DNA of 64,000 nucleotides, from the NCBI GenBank assembly GCA_938006335.1, contig CALLMF010000033.1:1-64000 (forward strand), read 5' to 3'. Positions 1-9,197 of the stretch are shown here, one piece after another (position 1 is the first letter of the stretch; every line of letters begins with the position of its first letter). The notes beneath the pieces are model-generated. The model was not told the origin of the DNA. It made no database searches and worked only from the letters and a program-made list of their open reading frames with translations. The stretch is from an uncultured Granulosicoccaceae bacterium. GTDB lineage: Bacteria; Pseudomonadota; Gammaproteobacteria; Granulosicoccales; Granulosicoccaceae. Both the position numbers and the translations under genes were made by a program.

Positions 1-365
1 GAGTTGGTCAACGATTTCGCTACCTCCTTGACCAGCCGATCGGTCACCTCCTTGTGCAAGCTCGGACGAATCTGGCCGAGGGTCTGCGGATCAGCCACGA
101 GCACAAGGTGGTCATACTTCCCACGATGGGCTTGGCGGTACAGGTACTCCGCGACCTGCTTGGCAAAAGTGGCTTCGTCAGTCTCCCGCGGCGACGACTC
201 GGGAGGCCGGTTGCCCGCCGGGCCATCGTCTTCGAGTTCCTGCGGCGTCAGCTCGGCCGCTTTCTCGAGTTTCAGGCCACCATCGCCAGCCTTGTTGATG
301 TAGGTCTGCCCGTTCGTGCCGTCGGCAACCACGATCAGGGTATTCATGGGGTAGGTGTCGCTCAT
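1..365 (-). CDS. Host attachment family protein (C-terminus cut by window edge)
   Basis: Reading down from an ATG at 365 gives about 121 open codons that run off the left edge with no stop. The product opens MSDTYPMNTLIVVADG, then has an acidic, proline-rich linker and a segment reading YDHLVLVADPQTLGQIRPSL. This pattern matches the 'host attachment' (AtsE/baeRF, archaeo-eukaryotic release-factor-like) family, named from plant-associated bacteria. Family members are usually about 140-150 residues, so only a short C-terminal piece should be missing. The biochemical role of the family is not settled, and host attachment should not be assumed here. It lies downstream of tRNA-Lys on the same strand, separated by about 310 bases. 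Confidence 0.7.
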   Translation of the reverse strand, partial: MSDTYPMNTLIVVADGTNGQTYINKAGDGGLKLEKAAELTPQELEDDGPAGNRPPESSPRETDEATFAKQVAEYLYRQAHRGKYDHLVLVADPQTLGQIRPSLHKEVTDRLVKEVAKSLTN

Positions 366-678
366 GGGATGCGCTCTGTCTGATGAGCGAACAGCATGCT
401 CCGAGTTGCTCACCGGCACGCACGGCTGGCGCAAGTTACACGGCACACCCCGATAGGCGTAGCTGCTGGCACCGGTGGTCATTCCTTCTGCGCGACGGGC
501 CGTATCATGGCCGATGCCACCATTACGACAGCAAGTGAAAGGGCCCTTGCGCAGACGAAGACGTGTCTTGTTGTTTACTCGCGTATACGTGTGCTGTTGA
601 GCGCAAGCTGATCAACACAACGTCGTGTTCCGAGAAAGGCGCCTTGCAGAATCCACATGCAGGCCGAAGCGGCAAAAA
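366..678. other. Intergenic stretch with no recognisable gene
   Basis: Between the host-attachment-type gene and tRNA-Lys I see no open frame with a credible start and ribosome binding site and no RNA gene. It presumably holds the promoter of the leftmost gene and the 3' processing region of the tRNA. A short stem (GCCGAAGCGGC on the plus strand) sits right after the tRNA 3' end, but the T-run lies on the wrong side of it for a standard terminator of minus-strand transcription. Confidence 0.5.
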
Positions 679-754
679 TGGTGGGGCGTGCTGGGTTCGA
701 ACCAGCGACCACCTGATTAAAAGTCAGATGCTCTACCAACTGAGCTAACGCCCC
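679..754 (-). tRNA. tRNA-Lys (anticodon TTT)
   Basis: The reverse complement folds as a 76-nt tRNA. The acceptor stem is GGGGCGT pairing with ACGCCCC, the D arm contains AGCTCAGTTGGTAGAGC, the anticodon loop is CTTTTAA with anticodon TTT, the T arm contains GGTTCGAACC, and CCA is encoded at the 3' end. A tRNA-Lys directly after tol-pal-cpoB is a recurrent gammaproteobacterial arrangement. Confidence 0.97.
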
Positions 755-772
755 CCGGGTACTGCGGCCGCA

Positions 773-792
773 GTTAGCGGCAGGCCGCTAAC
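773..792 (-). terminator. Hairpin between cpoB and tRNA-Lys
   Basis: This is a perfect 8-bp inverted repeat (GTTAGCGG and CCGCTAAC) around a CAGG tetraloop, lying downstream of the cpoB stop and upstream of tRNA-Lys. No clear T-run follows, so it could be a weak or Rho-assisted end of the tol operon or an RNA-processing stem. Confidence 0.4.
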
Positions 793-906
793 TCAAGCGC
801 GCCATGATATCGCATGCTCGCGCAAGCGTCAGTAGTGTCGAGCACTCAATTTTTGAGGCCAGTCCCGCGCTCGGCTCTCGACCCAGCCTCGGCCCGACAT
901 CGACTG

Positions 907-1842
907 TTACTGGCCCTCGCGGTCCATCTTCTGTAGGCGTTTGCGCGCAAGGACCGCTGCGGACCGGCCCTGGAACTCGTCGCGCACGCGTTCGAGAATC
1001 TGCCGCGCGGAGTCGAACTGGCCCAGTTCGTACAGTGAGAAACCGATCTTGAGGCGCGCATCGGGCACCTTGATGCTACCCGGGAATTTTTCGGTCACCT
1101 GGCGGAAGTTGTCGATCGCTTCCTCGAAGCGCCGCTCGGCATACATCGCCTCGCCCTTCCAGTACCAGGCGTTGAAGGAATACGGCCCGGCCGGGTACTC
1201 GTCGAGGAAGCTGTCGAATTCCGCGACGGCGGCATCGTTCTGACCGCGCGCCAGCAAATCGTAGGCGCGCGTGTATGCCGCCTTTTCTGCCTGTGTGGCA
1301 TTGGTGCGAACTTCGGTGATCGCCGTGCCGGGGCGTGCGCGCTCACTCACGAATACGCCGGGCGAGGCGACGCCTGCGCCACCGCTGGCAGATCCGGACC
1401 CGGTACCACCGCCCTGCAAGGCGGTGCCGTCGAGCCCGGGCTCACTCAGCCCACCACCGCCAAAGCCACCAGTCTCGCCACCTTCGATGAACGCGCCCTC
1501 GTCAAGACCGGCAAATCCACCATCGGCTTGTCCGGCCAGCAAGGCACCGGACTCTGCCAGGGTTTCAAGCTCGGTAAGACGAAAATCGGTGTCGTCGTAG
1601 AGATCGGCATTACGCCGCTTGAGCGTTGAGATCTCGTTGTTGAGGCTTTCGATCTCACCGCGCAACTGGCGCAGCTCACGCTCCAGACCGTCCACGCGTT
1701 GCAGTTGCTCAAGCAGCGATTGATCCAGCACGCGCTCCACGCGAGAGAGTCGCGCATTGACTTCGTCGATGTCCTGAGCGCTTGCAAGGCCGGGCGTCAG
1801 TAGCGCCATGGAAGCGCCCACGCATAGCGCACGCCACGACAT
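907..1842 (-). CDS. cpoB: Cell division coordinator CpoB (YbgF), Tol-Pal-associated periplasmic protein
   Basis: The protein has about 311 residues from the ATG at 1842, which opens a Sec signal peptide ending ALAS-type at LTPGLASAQ. A longer in-frame start at 1899 would overlap the end of pal and hide the signal peptide. Next comes a coiled coil of about 60 residues (DIDEVNARLSRVERVL onward), a Gly/Ser-rich linker, and a C-terminal tetratricopeptide domain of about 120 residues (AYDLLARGQNDAAV; FNAWYWKGEAMYAERRFEEA). In E. coli, CpoB links peptidoglycan synthesis by PBP1B to Tol-driven outer membrane constriction. It is the last gene of the tol operon, 34 bases after pal. Confidence 0.93.
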   Translation of the reverse strand: MSWRALCVGASMALLTPGLASAQDIDEVNARLSRVERVLDQSLLEQLQRVDGLERELRQLRGEIESLNNEISTLKRRNADLYDDTDFRLTELETLAESGALLAGQADGGFAGLDEGAFIEGGETGGFGGGGLSEPGLDGTALQGGGTGSGSASGGAGVASPGVFVSERARPGTAITEVRTNATQAEKAAYTRAYDLLARGQNDAAVAEFDSFLDEYPAGPYSFNAWYWKGEAMYAERRFEEAIDNFRQVTEKFPGSIKVPDARLKIGFSLYELGQFDSARQILERVRDEFQGRSAAVLARKRLQKMDREGQ

Positions 1843-1876
1843 CAGCACGTGCAACACCCCCAGGATGCGCACCGGC

Positions 1877-2431
1877 TCAGTTCTGTAAGGCGCCTTCATA
1901 GATGATGTTTACCCGTCGGTTCTTAGCCCAGGCCGCATTGTTGTGGCCTTCGTCCACCGGTAGTTCCTCACCGTAACTTACGGTGCGCACCTGTGCGGAA
2001 CTCACCCCCTGCAGCTGCAACATGCGCGCGATGGTCTTGGCGCGGCGCTCACCGAGCGCGATGTTGTACTCGCGCGTACCGCGCTCATCCGTATGCCCTT
2101 CGAGACGCACCCGCCCCGCCGTGTTCTGGGCGAGATAACGACCGTGTTGGGCGACGATGTCCAGGTATTCCGGTCGCAGCTCTGCCTCGTCGTAGTCGAA
2201 GTAGATGACGCGATCGACCGGTGCACGTCCCTCGATGGATCCAGGATCAACGGCAGTGCCGTCCTGAGCTCCGTCAATCGTGACCGGTGTGACGCTCGGG
2301 TTTCGAGCCACCTGATCTGTCAGACCACTGTCGCGCGTGTCTCCACTACCAGAACAGGCAGAGAGTCCGGCGACCAGTAACCCCAGGGCACTGAAGCGCC
2401 AGAGTGATCCGAGCGAGTAAGACTGTTTCAT
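1877..2431 (-). CDS. pal: Peptidoglycan-associated lipoprotein Pal
   Basis: The product has 184 residues. A lipoprotein signal peptide ends in the lipobox LSAC, with Cys about 26 residues in. It is followed by a short acidic linker and an OmpA-like peptidoglycan-binding domain (VIYFDYDEAELRPEY; LEGHTDERGTREYNIALGERR). Pal is anchored in the inner leaflet of the outer membrane, binds diaminopimelate in peptidoglycan, and is moved to the septum by TolB and the TolQRA motor. It lies 74 bases after tolB and before cpoB, the canonical order. Length is typical. Confidence 0.97.
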   Translation of the reverse strand: MKQSYSLGSLWRFSALGLLVAGLSACSGSGDTRDSGLTDQVARNPSVTPVTIDGAQDGTAVDPGSIEGRAPVDRVIYFDYDEAELRPEYLDIVAQHGRYLAQNTAGRVRLEGHTDERGTREYNIALGERRAKTIARMLQLQGVSSAQVRTVSYGEELPVDEGHNNAAWAKNRRVNIIYEGALQN

Positions 2432-2505
2432 GAGGTGCTCCTGATGCTATCCGGGCAATCGAATACAACATAAGACAACGAGTGCGATCTGCGATGCAGA
2501 GGACA

Positions 2506-3819
2506 TCAACGTGCGTACGGCGACCACGCAGGCTCACGCACGTTGCTGCCATCATCAAGCGACAGACTCTGCACGACAGAGCCATCGAGCGACACCGCAC
2601 CGAGCGTTCCGCGCCCGTCCTGCTCTGTCGCATACAGAATCATCTGGCCGTTCGGCGAAAAACTCGGCGACTCATCGATAGTGCCTTGCGTCAGGGTCTG
2701 AAACAATCCGGATGCACGATCTATCGCTGCAATCTGAAATCCCGATCCACTGTTGTGCACAAAGGCGATGGTGCTGCCATCGGGTGACACGGTGGGGTCA
2801 GCGTTGTAGCTGCCTTCAAAGGTCAGGCGCGTTGCTCGGCCACCGTTCGGGCTGACTTCATAGAGTTGCGGGCCACCGCTACGGTCGGACGTGAACACCA
2901 GGGTGTCGTTGTCGATCCATACCGGTTCGGTGTCGATAGCGCGCGTATCGGTGACGCGCGTGAGCTTGCCGCTTTCGATGTCGAGCACGTAAATATCAAG
3001 ACTGCCTTCGAACGACAGCGCAACCGCAAGACGTTGTCCGTCCGGAGAAAAGCCCGGAGCTCCGTTGATGCCTTCGCGTGCGAGTACCTTCTCGCGCCTG
3101 CCTCGTTCGCGGTCCTGTATGTAGATCGCTGAACTCAGGCGGCTTTCGAACGAGACGTAGGCGATACGCACACCATCAGGCGCCCACGCCGGCGACAGGA
3201 TCGGATACGGAGACGTCAGCATGGCCTGGGAGTTCTGCCCGTCTGCGTCGGCAAGTTGCAGACGATACGTGCGGTCGCCCACCCGCCCTTCGACTGACAC
3301 AAAGGCGATCTGCGTGTTGAACGCGCCACTGATGCCGAGGATTTCCTCGTAGACCTCGTCCGAGATCTGGTGTGCAGCACTCCGGATGGTCTGGTCGGTA
3401 ACCTGAAAGCTGAAGCCTGTCATCAGCTCCTGTTGCAGGATGTCGAACAACTGGAATTCCATGACGTAACCGTCGGGGCTCCGGCGCATGCCACCAATCA
3501 GCAGAAAATCCGCCCCACTCAAACGCCAGTTGGAATAAAGCGGGATATCTCCACTGACCGGATTGGCGACCAAGTCCGCTCGGTTCAGCGGCGCGAAGTT
3601 TCCGCTGCGCTGAAGATCGGCCCCGACGATCGCAGCGATATCGGCGGGCGGCTCGCCCGAGCCGCTCCAGCCAAAGGGCACGATGGCAATCGGAATCGCA
3701 TTGTCGACACCACGCGTGATCTCGATTTCGATCAGGGCTGACGCAGGCCTGTTGAGCAGCAACAAGCCAATCGCCAGGCACACACCACAGATGACGGCTC
3801 GCACCAGGCGATGCGCCAT
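2506..3819 (-). CDS. tolB: Tol-Pal system beta-propeller protein TolB
   Basis: From the ATG at 3819 the product has 437 residues, the usual TolB length. The signal peptide contains ICGVCLAIGLLLLNRPASA. The N-terminal domain (IEIEITRGVDNAIPIAIVPF) is followed by WD40-like PD40 repeats with the recurring pattern SPDG (for example FSPDGQRLAVALS, VSPDGSTIAFVHN). In-frame codons further upstream lack a signal peptide at the terminus. A GTG 14 codons upstream is a possible alternative. TolB is periplasmic and cycles between Pal and TolA. It follows tolA by 62 bases. Confidence 0.96.
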   Translation of the reverse strand: MAHRLVRAVICGVCLAIGLLLLNRPASALIEIEITRGVDNAIPIAIVPFGWSGSGEPPADIAAIVGADLQRSGNFAPLNRADLVANPVSGDIPLYSNWRLSGADFLLIGGMRRSPDGYVMEFQLFDILQQELMTGFSFQVTDQTIRSAAHQISDEVYEEILGISGAFNTQIAFVSVEGRVGDRTYRLQLADADGQNSQAMLTSPYPILSPAWAPDGVRIAYVSFESRLSSAIYIQDRERGRREKVLAREGINGAPGFSPDGQRLAVALSFEGSLDIYVLDIESGKLTRVTDTRAIDTEPVWIDNDTLVFTSDRSGGPQLYEVSPNGGRATRLTFEGSYNADPTVSPDGSTIAFVHNSGSGFQIAAIDRASGLFQTLTQGTIDESPSFSPNGQMILYATEQDGRGTLGAVSLDGSVVQSLSLDDGSNVREPAWSPYAR

Positions 3820-3881
3820 GAAGGGCCGGTCGTCAGTACTGTCCAGAAGATTGACGTTCACAACATTCCTCTTGGAGTGGC

Positions 3882-5573
3882 TCACTGCGGGCGAAAATAG
3901 AAGCGGATCTGGCGATCGAAGAGGGACGGATCCGGCGCGGTGGGTAGCGGAGACGCCTTCCACACCGCCTGAGCGACCGATGTTTCCAGAGCGGCATTGC
4001 CACCCTCACAGCTGTCGACTGACACATCGAGCACCGTACCTGACCGATTCTGTATGACTGACACGGTGCAATTGGCGCTACTAATACCTGGCGGCGGCGT
4101 CCACTTGCGCTCGATATCCTGGCGGATGGCACCGAAATAGCGCGAAATCAGCTGCTGACGCTGCCGTTCCTGCTGCTGGGCGAGGCGCTGCCGCGAGGCA
4201 GCTTCCAATTCAGCGGCTTCACGTTCCGCGGCCTCACGCGCTGCCGCTTCCGCCGCAGCCCGACGCGCAGCCGCGGCTTGACGAGCCTCTTCTGCGGCGG
4301 CACGTGCGGCTTCTTCCTCGGCAGCCTTTCGTGCCGCTTCTTCGTCGGCAGCCTTTCGTGCGGCCTCTTCCTCGGCAGCCTTTCGTGCGGCCTCTTCCTC
4401 GGCAGCCTTTCGTGCGGCCTCTTCCTCGGCAGCCTTTCGTGCGGCTTCTTCCTCGGCGGCCTTTCGTGCGGCTTCTTCCTCGGCGGCCTTTCGTGCGGTT
4501 TCTTCCTCGGCAGCCTTTTGTGCGGCCGCTTCTTCTGCCGCCTCACGCGCAGCTTCTTCCTCGGCAGCCTGGCGCGCGGTTTCGGCCTCGGCTTCCGCGG
4601 CCTGGCGCTGCTCCTCAGCCGCTAGAGCGGCAGCCTCTGCTTTCTCCCGGGCGCGGGCTTCTGCCTCCCGGGCGGCGGCCTGTTGTTCCGCCTCCAGGCG
4701 CGCAGCCTCAGCTTGCTGGCGAGCTTCTTCCGCCTCGCGTCGGGCCTGTTCGGCTTCGGCCTCGATTCGCGCCCGTTCGATTTCTGCAGCGCGTTCTTCC
4801 GCCTGACGTTGCTCCTCGAGCGCTTGTTCTCTGGCGCGTTCCGCCTCTTCCCGCTCGGCGACCACCCGCTGCCGTTCGAGCTCGGCGGCACGCGCCTGCT
4901 CTTCCAGACGGGCCTTCTCCTCGGCGGCGCTGGCCCGTTCTTCTGCGGCGATTCGCGCCTGCTCGCGCGTCTCTTCCATGCGAGCGGTCTCTTCCTCGAC
5001 CCGCTGCTGGGCCGCCGCAATACGCTCCTGTTCGCGCTGGCGCTCTTCTCTGAGGCGCTGCAACTCGGCTTCACGCTCGGCAATCTGTCGTTCGCTGAGG
5101 GTGGCTTCCTGCTCACGCAAGGCGCGGCGTTGCTCCTGCTCGGCCTCGGCCTTGACACGCTGCAACTCGCGCTGCCGCTCCAGCTCGGTCGCCTCGTTCT
5201 GCAGCGACTCGATGCGATTGCGCTCGGCTTCCGACTCGGCGCGCTGCTGCTCGGTCAGGGCTTCCGCCTCCTGCAGACGGGACTCGGCATCCTGACGTGC
5301 CGACTCGAGCGCATCGAGCGTGGCCTGGGCCGCAGCGCGCTCCTCTTCCGCGCGTGCCACCTCAGCTTGCTCTTGCGCTTCCAGGCGCTGCATTTCTGCC
5401 TGAATGTCCTGCTCGCTGACCGCGACCGCCTGGATGGGAGCGGCGTCGACGGCCTCGGGGCCGCCGGTTTTTGGCCGACCTTGCAACTGGACCAGGAGTG
5501 CGCCGGCAAGGACGACGTGAAACCCGACCGAAAACAGTATGGCTACCGGGTAACGCTTGAAAATCGCAAACAC
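3882..5573 (-). CDS. tolA: Cell envelope integrity protein TolA, with expanded repeat stalk
   Basis: The product has 563 residues, long for TolA (E. coli has 421). One N-terminal membrane segment ([19 protein letters not shown]) is followed by about 400 residues of Ala/Glu/Arg/Gln-rich helix and a C-terminal domain of about 85 residues with a Cys pair (ANCTVSVI ... SVDSCEGG), the TolB/Pal-contacting TolA-III fold. Within the stalk there are about eight near-identical copies of a nine-residue unit KAAEEEAAR encoded by a 27-bp tandem repeat. TolA bridges the inner membrane TolQR motor to TolB-Pal. It starts 10 bases after tolR. Confidence 0.95.
   Translation of the reverse strand: MFAIFKRYPVAILFSVGFHVVLAGALLVQLQGRPKTGGPEAVDAAPIQAVAVSEQDIQAEMQRLEAQEQAEVARAEEERAAAQATLDALESARQDAESRLQEAEALTEQQRAESEAERNRIESLQNEATELERQRELQRVKAEAEQEQRRALREQEATLSERQIAEREAELQRLREERQREQERIAAAQQRVEEETARMEETREQARIAAEERASAAEEKARLEEQARAAELERQRVVAEREEAERAREQALEEQRQAEERAAEIERARIEAEAEQARREAEEARQQAEAARLEAEQQAAAREAEARAREKAEAAALAAEEQRQAAEAEAETARQAAEEEAAREAAEEAAAQKAAEEETARKAAEEEAARKAAEEEAARKAAEEEAARKAAEEEAARKAAEEEAARKAADEEAARKAAEEEAARAAAEEARQAAAARRAAAEAAAREAAEREAAELEAASRQRLAQQQERQRQQLISRYFGAIRQDIERKWTPPPGISSANCTVSVIQNRSGTVLDVSVDSCEGGNAALETSVAQAVWKASPLPTAPDPSLFDRQIRFYFRPQ
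4300..4525. repeat. 27-bp tandem repeat inside tolA
   Basis: About eight consecutive 27-base units share the phase of GCCTTTCGTGCGGC at roughly 4324, 4351, 4378, 4405, 4432, 4459 and 4486, with a diverged unit near 4513 where the codon before Lys changes from Arg to Gln. Several adjacent copies are identical at the nucleotide level, so the array has expanded or been homogenised recently. It encodes KAAEEEAAR and would lengthen the periplasmic helix of TolA without shifting frame. Confidence 0.9.
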
Positions 5574-5583
5574 CGGTCGCGAC

Positions 5584-6030
5584 TCAGTTGGCAGGCTCGG
5601 ACATCAGCCCGATTTCTGGCGCGCCGGATATCTGAAGGGTGACCATCGCTTGCATGATGGCACCGTACTCTACTGCCGAGTCTCCGGCCACGAACACGCG
5701 CCGGTCGGGGGTTCTGCGCAGCACGGCGCTGGCCAGCCGCTGGACCTCATCGCGCGCCTTGGGCGCATCCGGGTCGGAGCCTACGTTGAGGTACCACTCA
5801 CCGTTGTTGTCAACCGACAGGATCAGCGGCTCGCCGGTGTCGCTGGCGTTGGCAATAGGGGACGCATTGGCGTCCGGCAGGTCGATTTCCACACCGGTAC
5901 GCAGCAAGGGAGCGGTGATCATGAAGATCACCAGCAACACCAGCATGACGTCGATGTAGGGGACGACGTTGATCTCGGCAACCTGACGGCGAACGCGTCG
6001 GGCGCGAAGCCCGCGATGCGCACGAGCCAT
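5584..6030 (-). CDS. tolR: Tol-Pal proton motor subunit TolR (ExbD family)
   Basis: The product has 148 residues. A short cytoplasmic N-terminus precedes one membrane segment reading [17 protein letters not shown], which contains the conserved Asp needed for proton coupling, and then a periplasmic ExbD-type domain. With TolQ it forms the proton-motive-force-driven complex that energises TolA. It sits between tolQ and tolA with gaps of 39 and 10 bases, so the three are very probably co-transcribed. Confidence 0.96.
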   Translation of the reverse strand: MARAHRGLRARRVRRQVAEINVVPYIDVMLVLLVIFMITAPLLRTGVEIDLPDANASPIANASDTGEPLILSVDNNGEWYLNVGSDPDAPKARDEVQRLASAVLRRTPDRRVFVAGDSAVEYGAIMQAMVTLQISGAPEIGLMSEPAN

Positions 6031-6069
6031 GTCAGCGCTCCCCGAAAGCCGGCAGGTGCGTCATGTCCG

Positions 6070-6768
6070 TCACGCGGCGTCAGCCTCGTGAGAGCCTCGC
6101 TTGATGGCCTGACGCTGCAGCACCGTCGAGAATTCCTCCGAGAAATTGTCGTAGCGGTTCAGCAGGCGGTCCACATCAGTCGCAAAGCGGTTGTAGAAAA
6201 TGACCGCAGGAATGGCCGCAAACAGACCAATAGCCGTGGCAATCAGTGCTTCTGCAATACCCGGCGCCACCATCGCAAGCGTCGCTTGCTGGACGTTACC
6301 GAGCGCGGTAAAGGAATTCATGATCCCCCATACGGTACCGAACAGCCCGATGTACGGGCTGATCGATCCGACGGTAGCGAGGAACGGCAGATGCTGCTCG
6401 ATCACGTCCGCCTCTCTCGAGACGGCAATGCGCATGGCGCGGGCCGAGCCGTCCATGATGATTTCATCGTTGGCCGTCTTGCGGCGCAGGCGGCCAAACT
6501 CGCTGAAACCCGCCTCAAAGATCCGCTCCAGCCCGCCCAGGGTGCCGCGGCGCATGGTGAGCTGCGAGTAGGTGCCCGAGATATCGGAGGACCCCCAGAA
6601 ATCCTCCTCGAAGTCCTCGGCGTCGCGGCGTGCGCGTCGCAATTGCAGTGACTTACCCAGAATCAGCGCCCAGGAGAGCACCGACGCGAGCACCAGGATA
6701 ATCATCACTCCCTGCACCACCGGGCTCGCGTTGAGCACCAGTTCCACCATGGAGAGGTCGGCATTCAT
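6070..6768 (-). CDS. tolQ: Tol-Pal proton motor subunit TolQ (MotA/TolQ/ExbB family)
   Basis: The product has 232 residues. Three membrane segments are visible: VVQGVMIILVLASVLSWALI near the N-terminus, then FLATVGSISPYIGLFGTVWG and IAEALIATAIGLFAAIPAVI in the C-terminal half. These carry the conserved ExbB/TolQ motif GLFGTVWGI with Thr in the second segment. It pairs with TolR to form the inner membrane ion channel of the Tol system. It begins 21 bases after ybgC, the first gene of the canonical ybgC-tolQRAB-pal-cpoB cluster. Confidence 0.97.
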   Translation of the reverse strand: MNADLSMVELVLNASPVVQGVMIILVLASVLSWALILGKSLQLRRARRDAEDFEEDFWGSSDISGTYSQLTMRRGTLGGLERIFEAGFSEFGRLRRKTANDEIIMDGSARAMRIAVSREADVIEQHLPFLATVGSISPYIGLFGTVWGIMNSFTALGNVQQATLAMVAPGIAEALIATAIGLFAAIPAVIFYNRFATDVDRLLNRYDNFSEEFSTVLQRQAIKRGSHEADAA

Positions 6769-6789
6769 TCGAGTCGGCCTCCGATCATA

Positions 6790-7221
6790 TCAATGAGCGC
6801 CCGCAGTCGGGCTGTGAGTGACAGATGCCCCAAGAGCACCCAGAACAGAATCCGGCAACCGTACCGCACGACCAGTGTCCGCATCGATACAAGCCAGAAT
6901 GACCGATGATTCCAACAACTGCTGGTCGCCACGAAATACCGGTTGCTGGCACACCAGGCTCGCGCGCTTGATCTCGATCATGTTGGCATGGACAGTCAGT
7001 TCGTCATCCAGACGTGCGGGGGCCAGGTAGTCCGCCTTGATGGATTTGACGACAAAAAGCCGTCGTTGCTCATGCTGCAGCTCCGGGAGTGAAATACCAC
7101 AGGAACGCAACGCCTCCGTGCGTGCTCGCTCCAGATACCGGAGGTAGTTGGCATAGAACACCACGCCGCCTGCATCGGTGTCTTCGATGTAGACGCGTGT
7201 AGGCGTCGAGAATTCCCGCAT
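6790..7221 (-). CDS. ybgC: Tol-Pal-associated acyl-CoA thioesterase YbgC
   Basis: The product has 143 residues with a single hotdog fold. The 4HBT-family active-site region reads VYIEDTDAGGVVFYANYLRYLERAR with the catalytic Asp (DTDAGGVVFYANY), followed by the usual hotdog strands (LTVHANMIEIKRASLVCQQ). E. coli YbgC acts on acyl-CoA or acyl-ACP and associates with phospholipid synthesis enzymes. The gene is first in the tol operon and lies 117 bases downstream of ruvB, so a tol promoter may sit in that gap. Confidence 0.93.
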   Translation of the reverse strand: MREFSTPTRVYIEDTDAGGVVFYANYLRYLERARTEALRSCGISLPELQHEQRRLFVVKSIKADYLAPARLDDELTVHANMIEIKRASLVCQQPVFRGDQQLLESSVILACIDADTGRAVRLPDSVLGALGASVTHSPTAGAH

Positions 7222-7338
7222 GCCCGATTATCGCAGACGAAGGCCCGCTAGTGCTCGGCCATGGGCGCTCAGTTCGTGACGGTTCGCGACACACCGTGAC
7301 GACTTGCCGTCACGTTCGTGCAGTTTGCGGCGCCTTTG

Positions 7339-8373
7339 TCATGTGCGACCGAGCAAATCCGGTGCGTCCAGCCCGAAGTGCCGGTAGGCGTGGGGCGTGG
7401 CCACCCGTCCTCGCGGGGTGCGCATCACCAGGCCCTGCTGGATCAGGTAGGGCTCGACCACCTCCTCGAGCGTACCGGACTCCTCCGACAAGGCCGCACC
7501 GAGGTTGTCGATGCCGACCGGCCCTCCATCGAATTTCTCGATCACCGCGGACAGAAAACGCCGATCCATGGTGTCCAGGCCGAGCAGATCCACCTTCAGC
7601 AGGTTCAGCGCTTCGTCGGCGATGGCGTCGGTAATCAGGCCATCGGCACGGATCTCTGCGTAGTCGCGCACCCGCCGCAGCAAACGATTGGCAATACGTG
7701 GCGTACCCCGCGCGCGACGTGCTACCTCACGTGCACCACCGGCATCAATTTGCGCTTCAAGCAACGAGGCGGAGCGCTGCACGATGCCCGCAAGGTCATC
7801 CACCGCATAGAAATCCAACCGTTGCACGATGCCGAAGCGGTCGCGCAGCGGCGCGGTCAGTAGTCCGGCGCGCGTCGTCGCCCCGACCAGCGTGAACGGC
7901 GGAAGGTCAATCTTGAACGAGCGCGCACTCGCGCCCTCACCGGTCATGATGTCGATCTGGTAGTCCTCCATCGCGGGGTACAGCACTTCCTCGACGAGTG
8001 CGCTCATGCGATGGATCTCGTCGATGAACAGAACATCATTGGCCTCGAGGCTGGTCAGGATGGCCGCAAGGTCACCGGGGCGTTCGAGTACCGGCCCCGA
8101 GGTATGCACGATACGCACGTCAAGCTCATTGGCAACGATATTCGCAAGCGTCGTCTTGCCAAGGCCCGGCGGCCCGAAGATCAGCACATGATCGAGCGCC
8201 TCACCTCGGCGGCGCGCTGCCTCGATGAACAGCTCCATCTGTTCGCGCACGGCAGGCTGGCCGTGATAGTCCTCCAGGCGCCGCGGGCGCATCGCGCGCT
8301 CTTGCGCATCCTCGCTGCGCGCATCAGCCGCGATCAGGCGATCCTCCGGTGCGTCGACGTCGTCCATGCTCAT
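7339..8373 (-). CDS. ruvB: Holliday junction branch migration helicase RuvB
   Basis: The product has 344 residues, a typical length. It has Walker [12 protein letters not shown], Walker [11 protein letters not shown], sensor motif [11 protein letters not shown], and a C-terminal winged helix ending in the conserved [12 protein letters not shown] region. RuvB is the hexameric AAA+ motor that drives branch migration of Holliday junctions bound by RuvA. Its ATG overlaps the ruvA stop by four bases (ATGA), so translation is probably coupled. Confidence 0.98.
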   Translation of the reverse strand: MSMDDVDAPEDRLIAADARSEDAQERAMRPRRLEDYHGQPAVREQMELFIEAARRRGEALDHVLIFGPPGLGKTTLANIVANELDVRIVHTSGPVLERPGDLAAILTSLEANDVLFIDEIHRMSALVEEVLYPAMEDYQIDIMTGEGASARSFKIDLPPFTLVGATTRAGLLTAPLRDRFGIVQRLDFYAVDDLAGIVQRSASLLEAQIDAGGAREVARRARGTPRIANRLLRRVRDYAEIRADGLITDAIADEALNLLKVDLLGLDTMDRRFLSAVIEKFDGGPVGIDNLGAALSEESGTLEEVVEPYLIQQGLVMRTPRGRVATPHAYRHFGLDAPDLLGRT

Positions 8374-8972
8374 CCTGCAGCCTTGCGCAATGCCGCGCGG
8401 ATCAGCTGCTCGACACTCTGATCTTCGTCTGGCAATGCGTCGAGCAGACGACGTACTTCAGCGGTCTTGTAGCCGAGTGCCGCCAGTGCTTCCTCGGCCT
8501 GCGCGCGCGCCTCGCCCGGGGCACTCTCGGCGCTTGCCGCGGTACCAGCAGGCAATACCTCGGCAGAAAATCCCGCCACCCGATCGCGCAGCTCGACCAA
8601 CAGCCGCTCCGCGGTCTTCTTGCCGATCCCCGGTACGCGGACCAGGGCTGCGACATCGTTGTCGCGCACACAGGCAAGAAAACTCTCGACACTCATGCCA
8701 GACAATATGGAAAGTGCAAGCCTGGCGCCTACACCACTCACCTTCAGCAACTCGCGGAACAAGCGTTGCTCGAGCCGCGTACCAAAGCCGTACAGCAATT
8801 GCGCATCCTCTCGAACCACCAGGTGCGCGAACAGCGACACCGGCTGCCCGACCGCAGGCAGCTCGTACAGGGTGGACATCGGCACATCGACCTCATAGCC
8901 GATACCGTGCACATCGACGATGAGGGTTGGCGGGGCCTTCTCTAACAGGGTGCCGGCAAGGCGTCCGATCAT
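8370..8972 (-). CDS. ruvA: Holliday junction DNA-binding protein RuvA
   Basis: From the ATG at 8972 the product has 200 residues and begins [19 protein letters not shown], the standard RuvA N-terminus. The frame stays open much further upstream but that part has no family resemblance. Domain I is an OB-fold. Domain II carries helix-hairpin-helix motifs ([32 protein letters not shown]). Domain III contacts RuvB. In most relatives ruvC lies immediately upstream, but here about 7.3 kb of other genes separate them. Confidence 0.97.
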   Translation of the reverse strand: MIGRLAGTLLEKAPPTLIVDVHGIGYEVDVPMSTLYELPAVGQPVSLFAHLVVREDAQLLYGFGTRLEQRLFRELLKVSGVGARLALSILSGMSVESFLACVRDNDVAALVRVPGIGKKTAERLLVELRDRVAGFSAEVLPAGTAASAESAPGEARAQAEEALAALGYKTAEVRRLLDALPDEDQSVEQLIRAALRKAAG

Positions 8973-9197
8973 GGGGGCGACATCTCCCGGGGGTGTGTCA
9001 TGGGGGTGGAGTTTGCGGGGTGAGTGTCGCATGCCGTGGCGCAGGGCGGGAACATGACGACAGCCCACAGCAGATCGGACACTCTGGAACGCGAGCCAGT
9101 AATTTTCCCGCAGAACCGGGTGGGTATTACGCGACACCTCGTACCGTTTCCCCCTACTGTTGCTGCATAGCGAGGTAACCAGAAGCACAGTAGTCAC
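8973..9197. promoter_or_regulatory. Divergent intergenic region between ruvA and a lipoprotein gene
   Basis: These 225 bases must hold the ruvAB promoter, because ruvC is no longer adjacent, and the promoter of the plus-strand lipoprotein gene. I looked for a LexA/SOS box (CTG-N10-CAG with an AT-rich core) and found no convincing match. Confidence 0.4.

Noticed and set aside
4683..5642. Long open frames opposite the tolA stalk
   Set aside because: They arise from the repetitive Ala/Glu/Arg codons of tolA; the Leu/Phe/Arg-rich translations look like membrane protein only by composition.
8973..9197. LexA/SOS box for ruvAB
   Set aside because: CTG and CAG triplets occur, but none has the correct N10 spacing with an AT-rich core.
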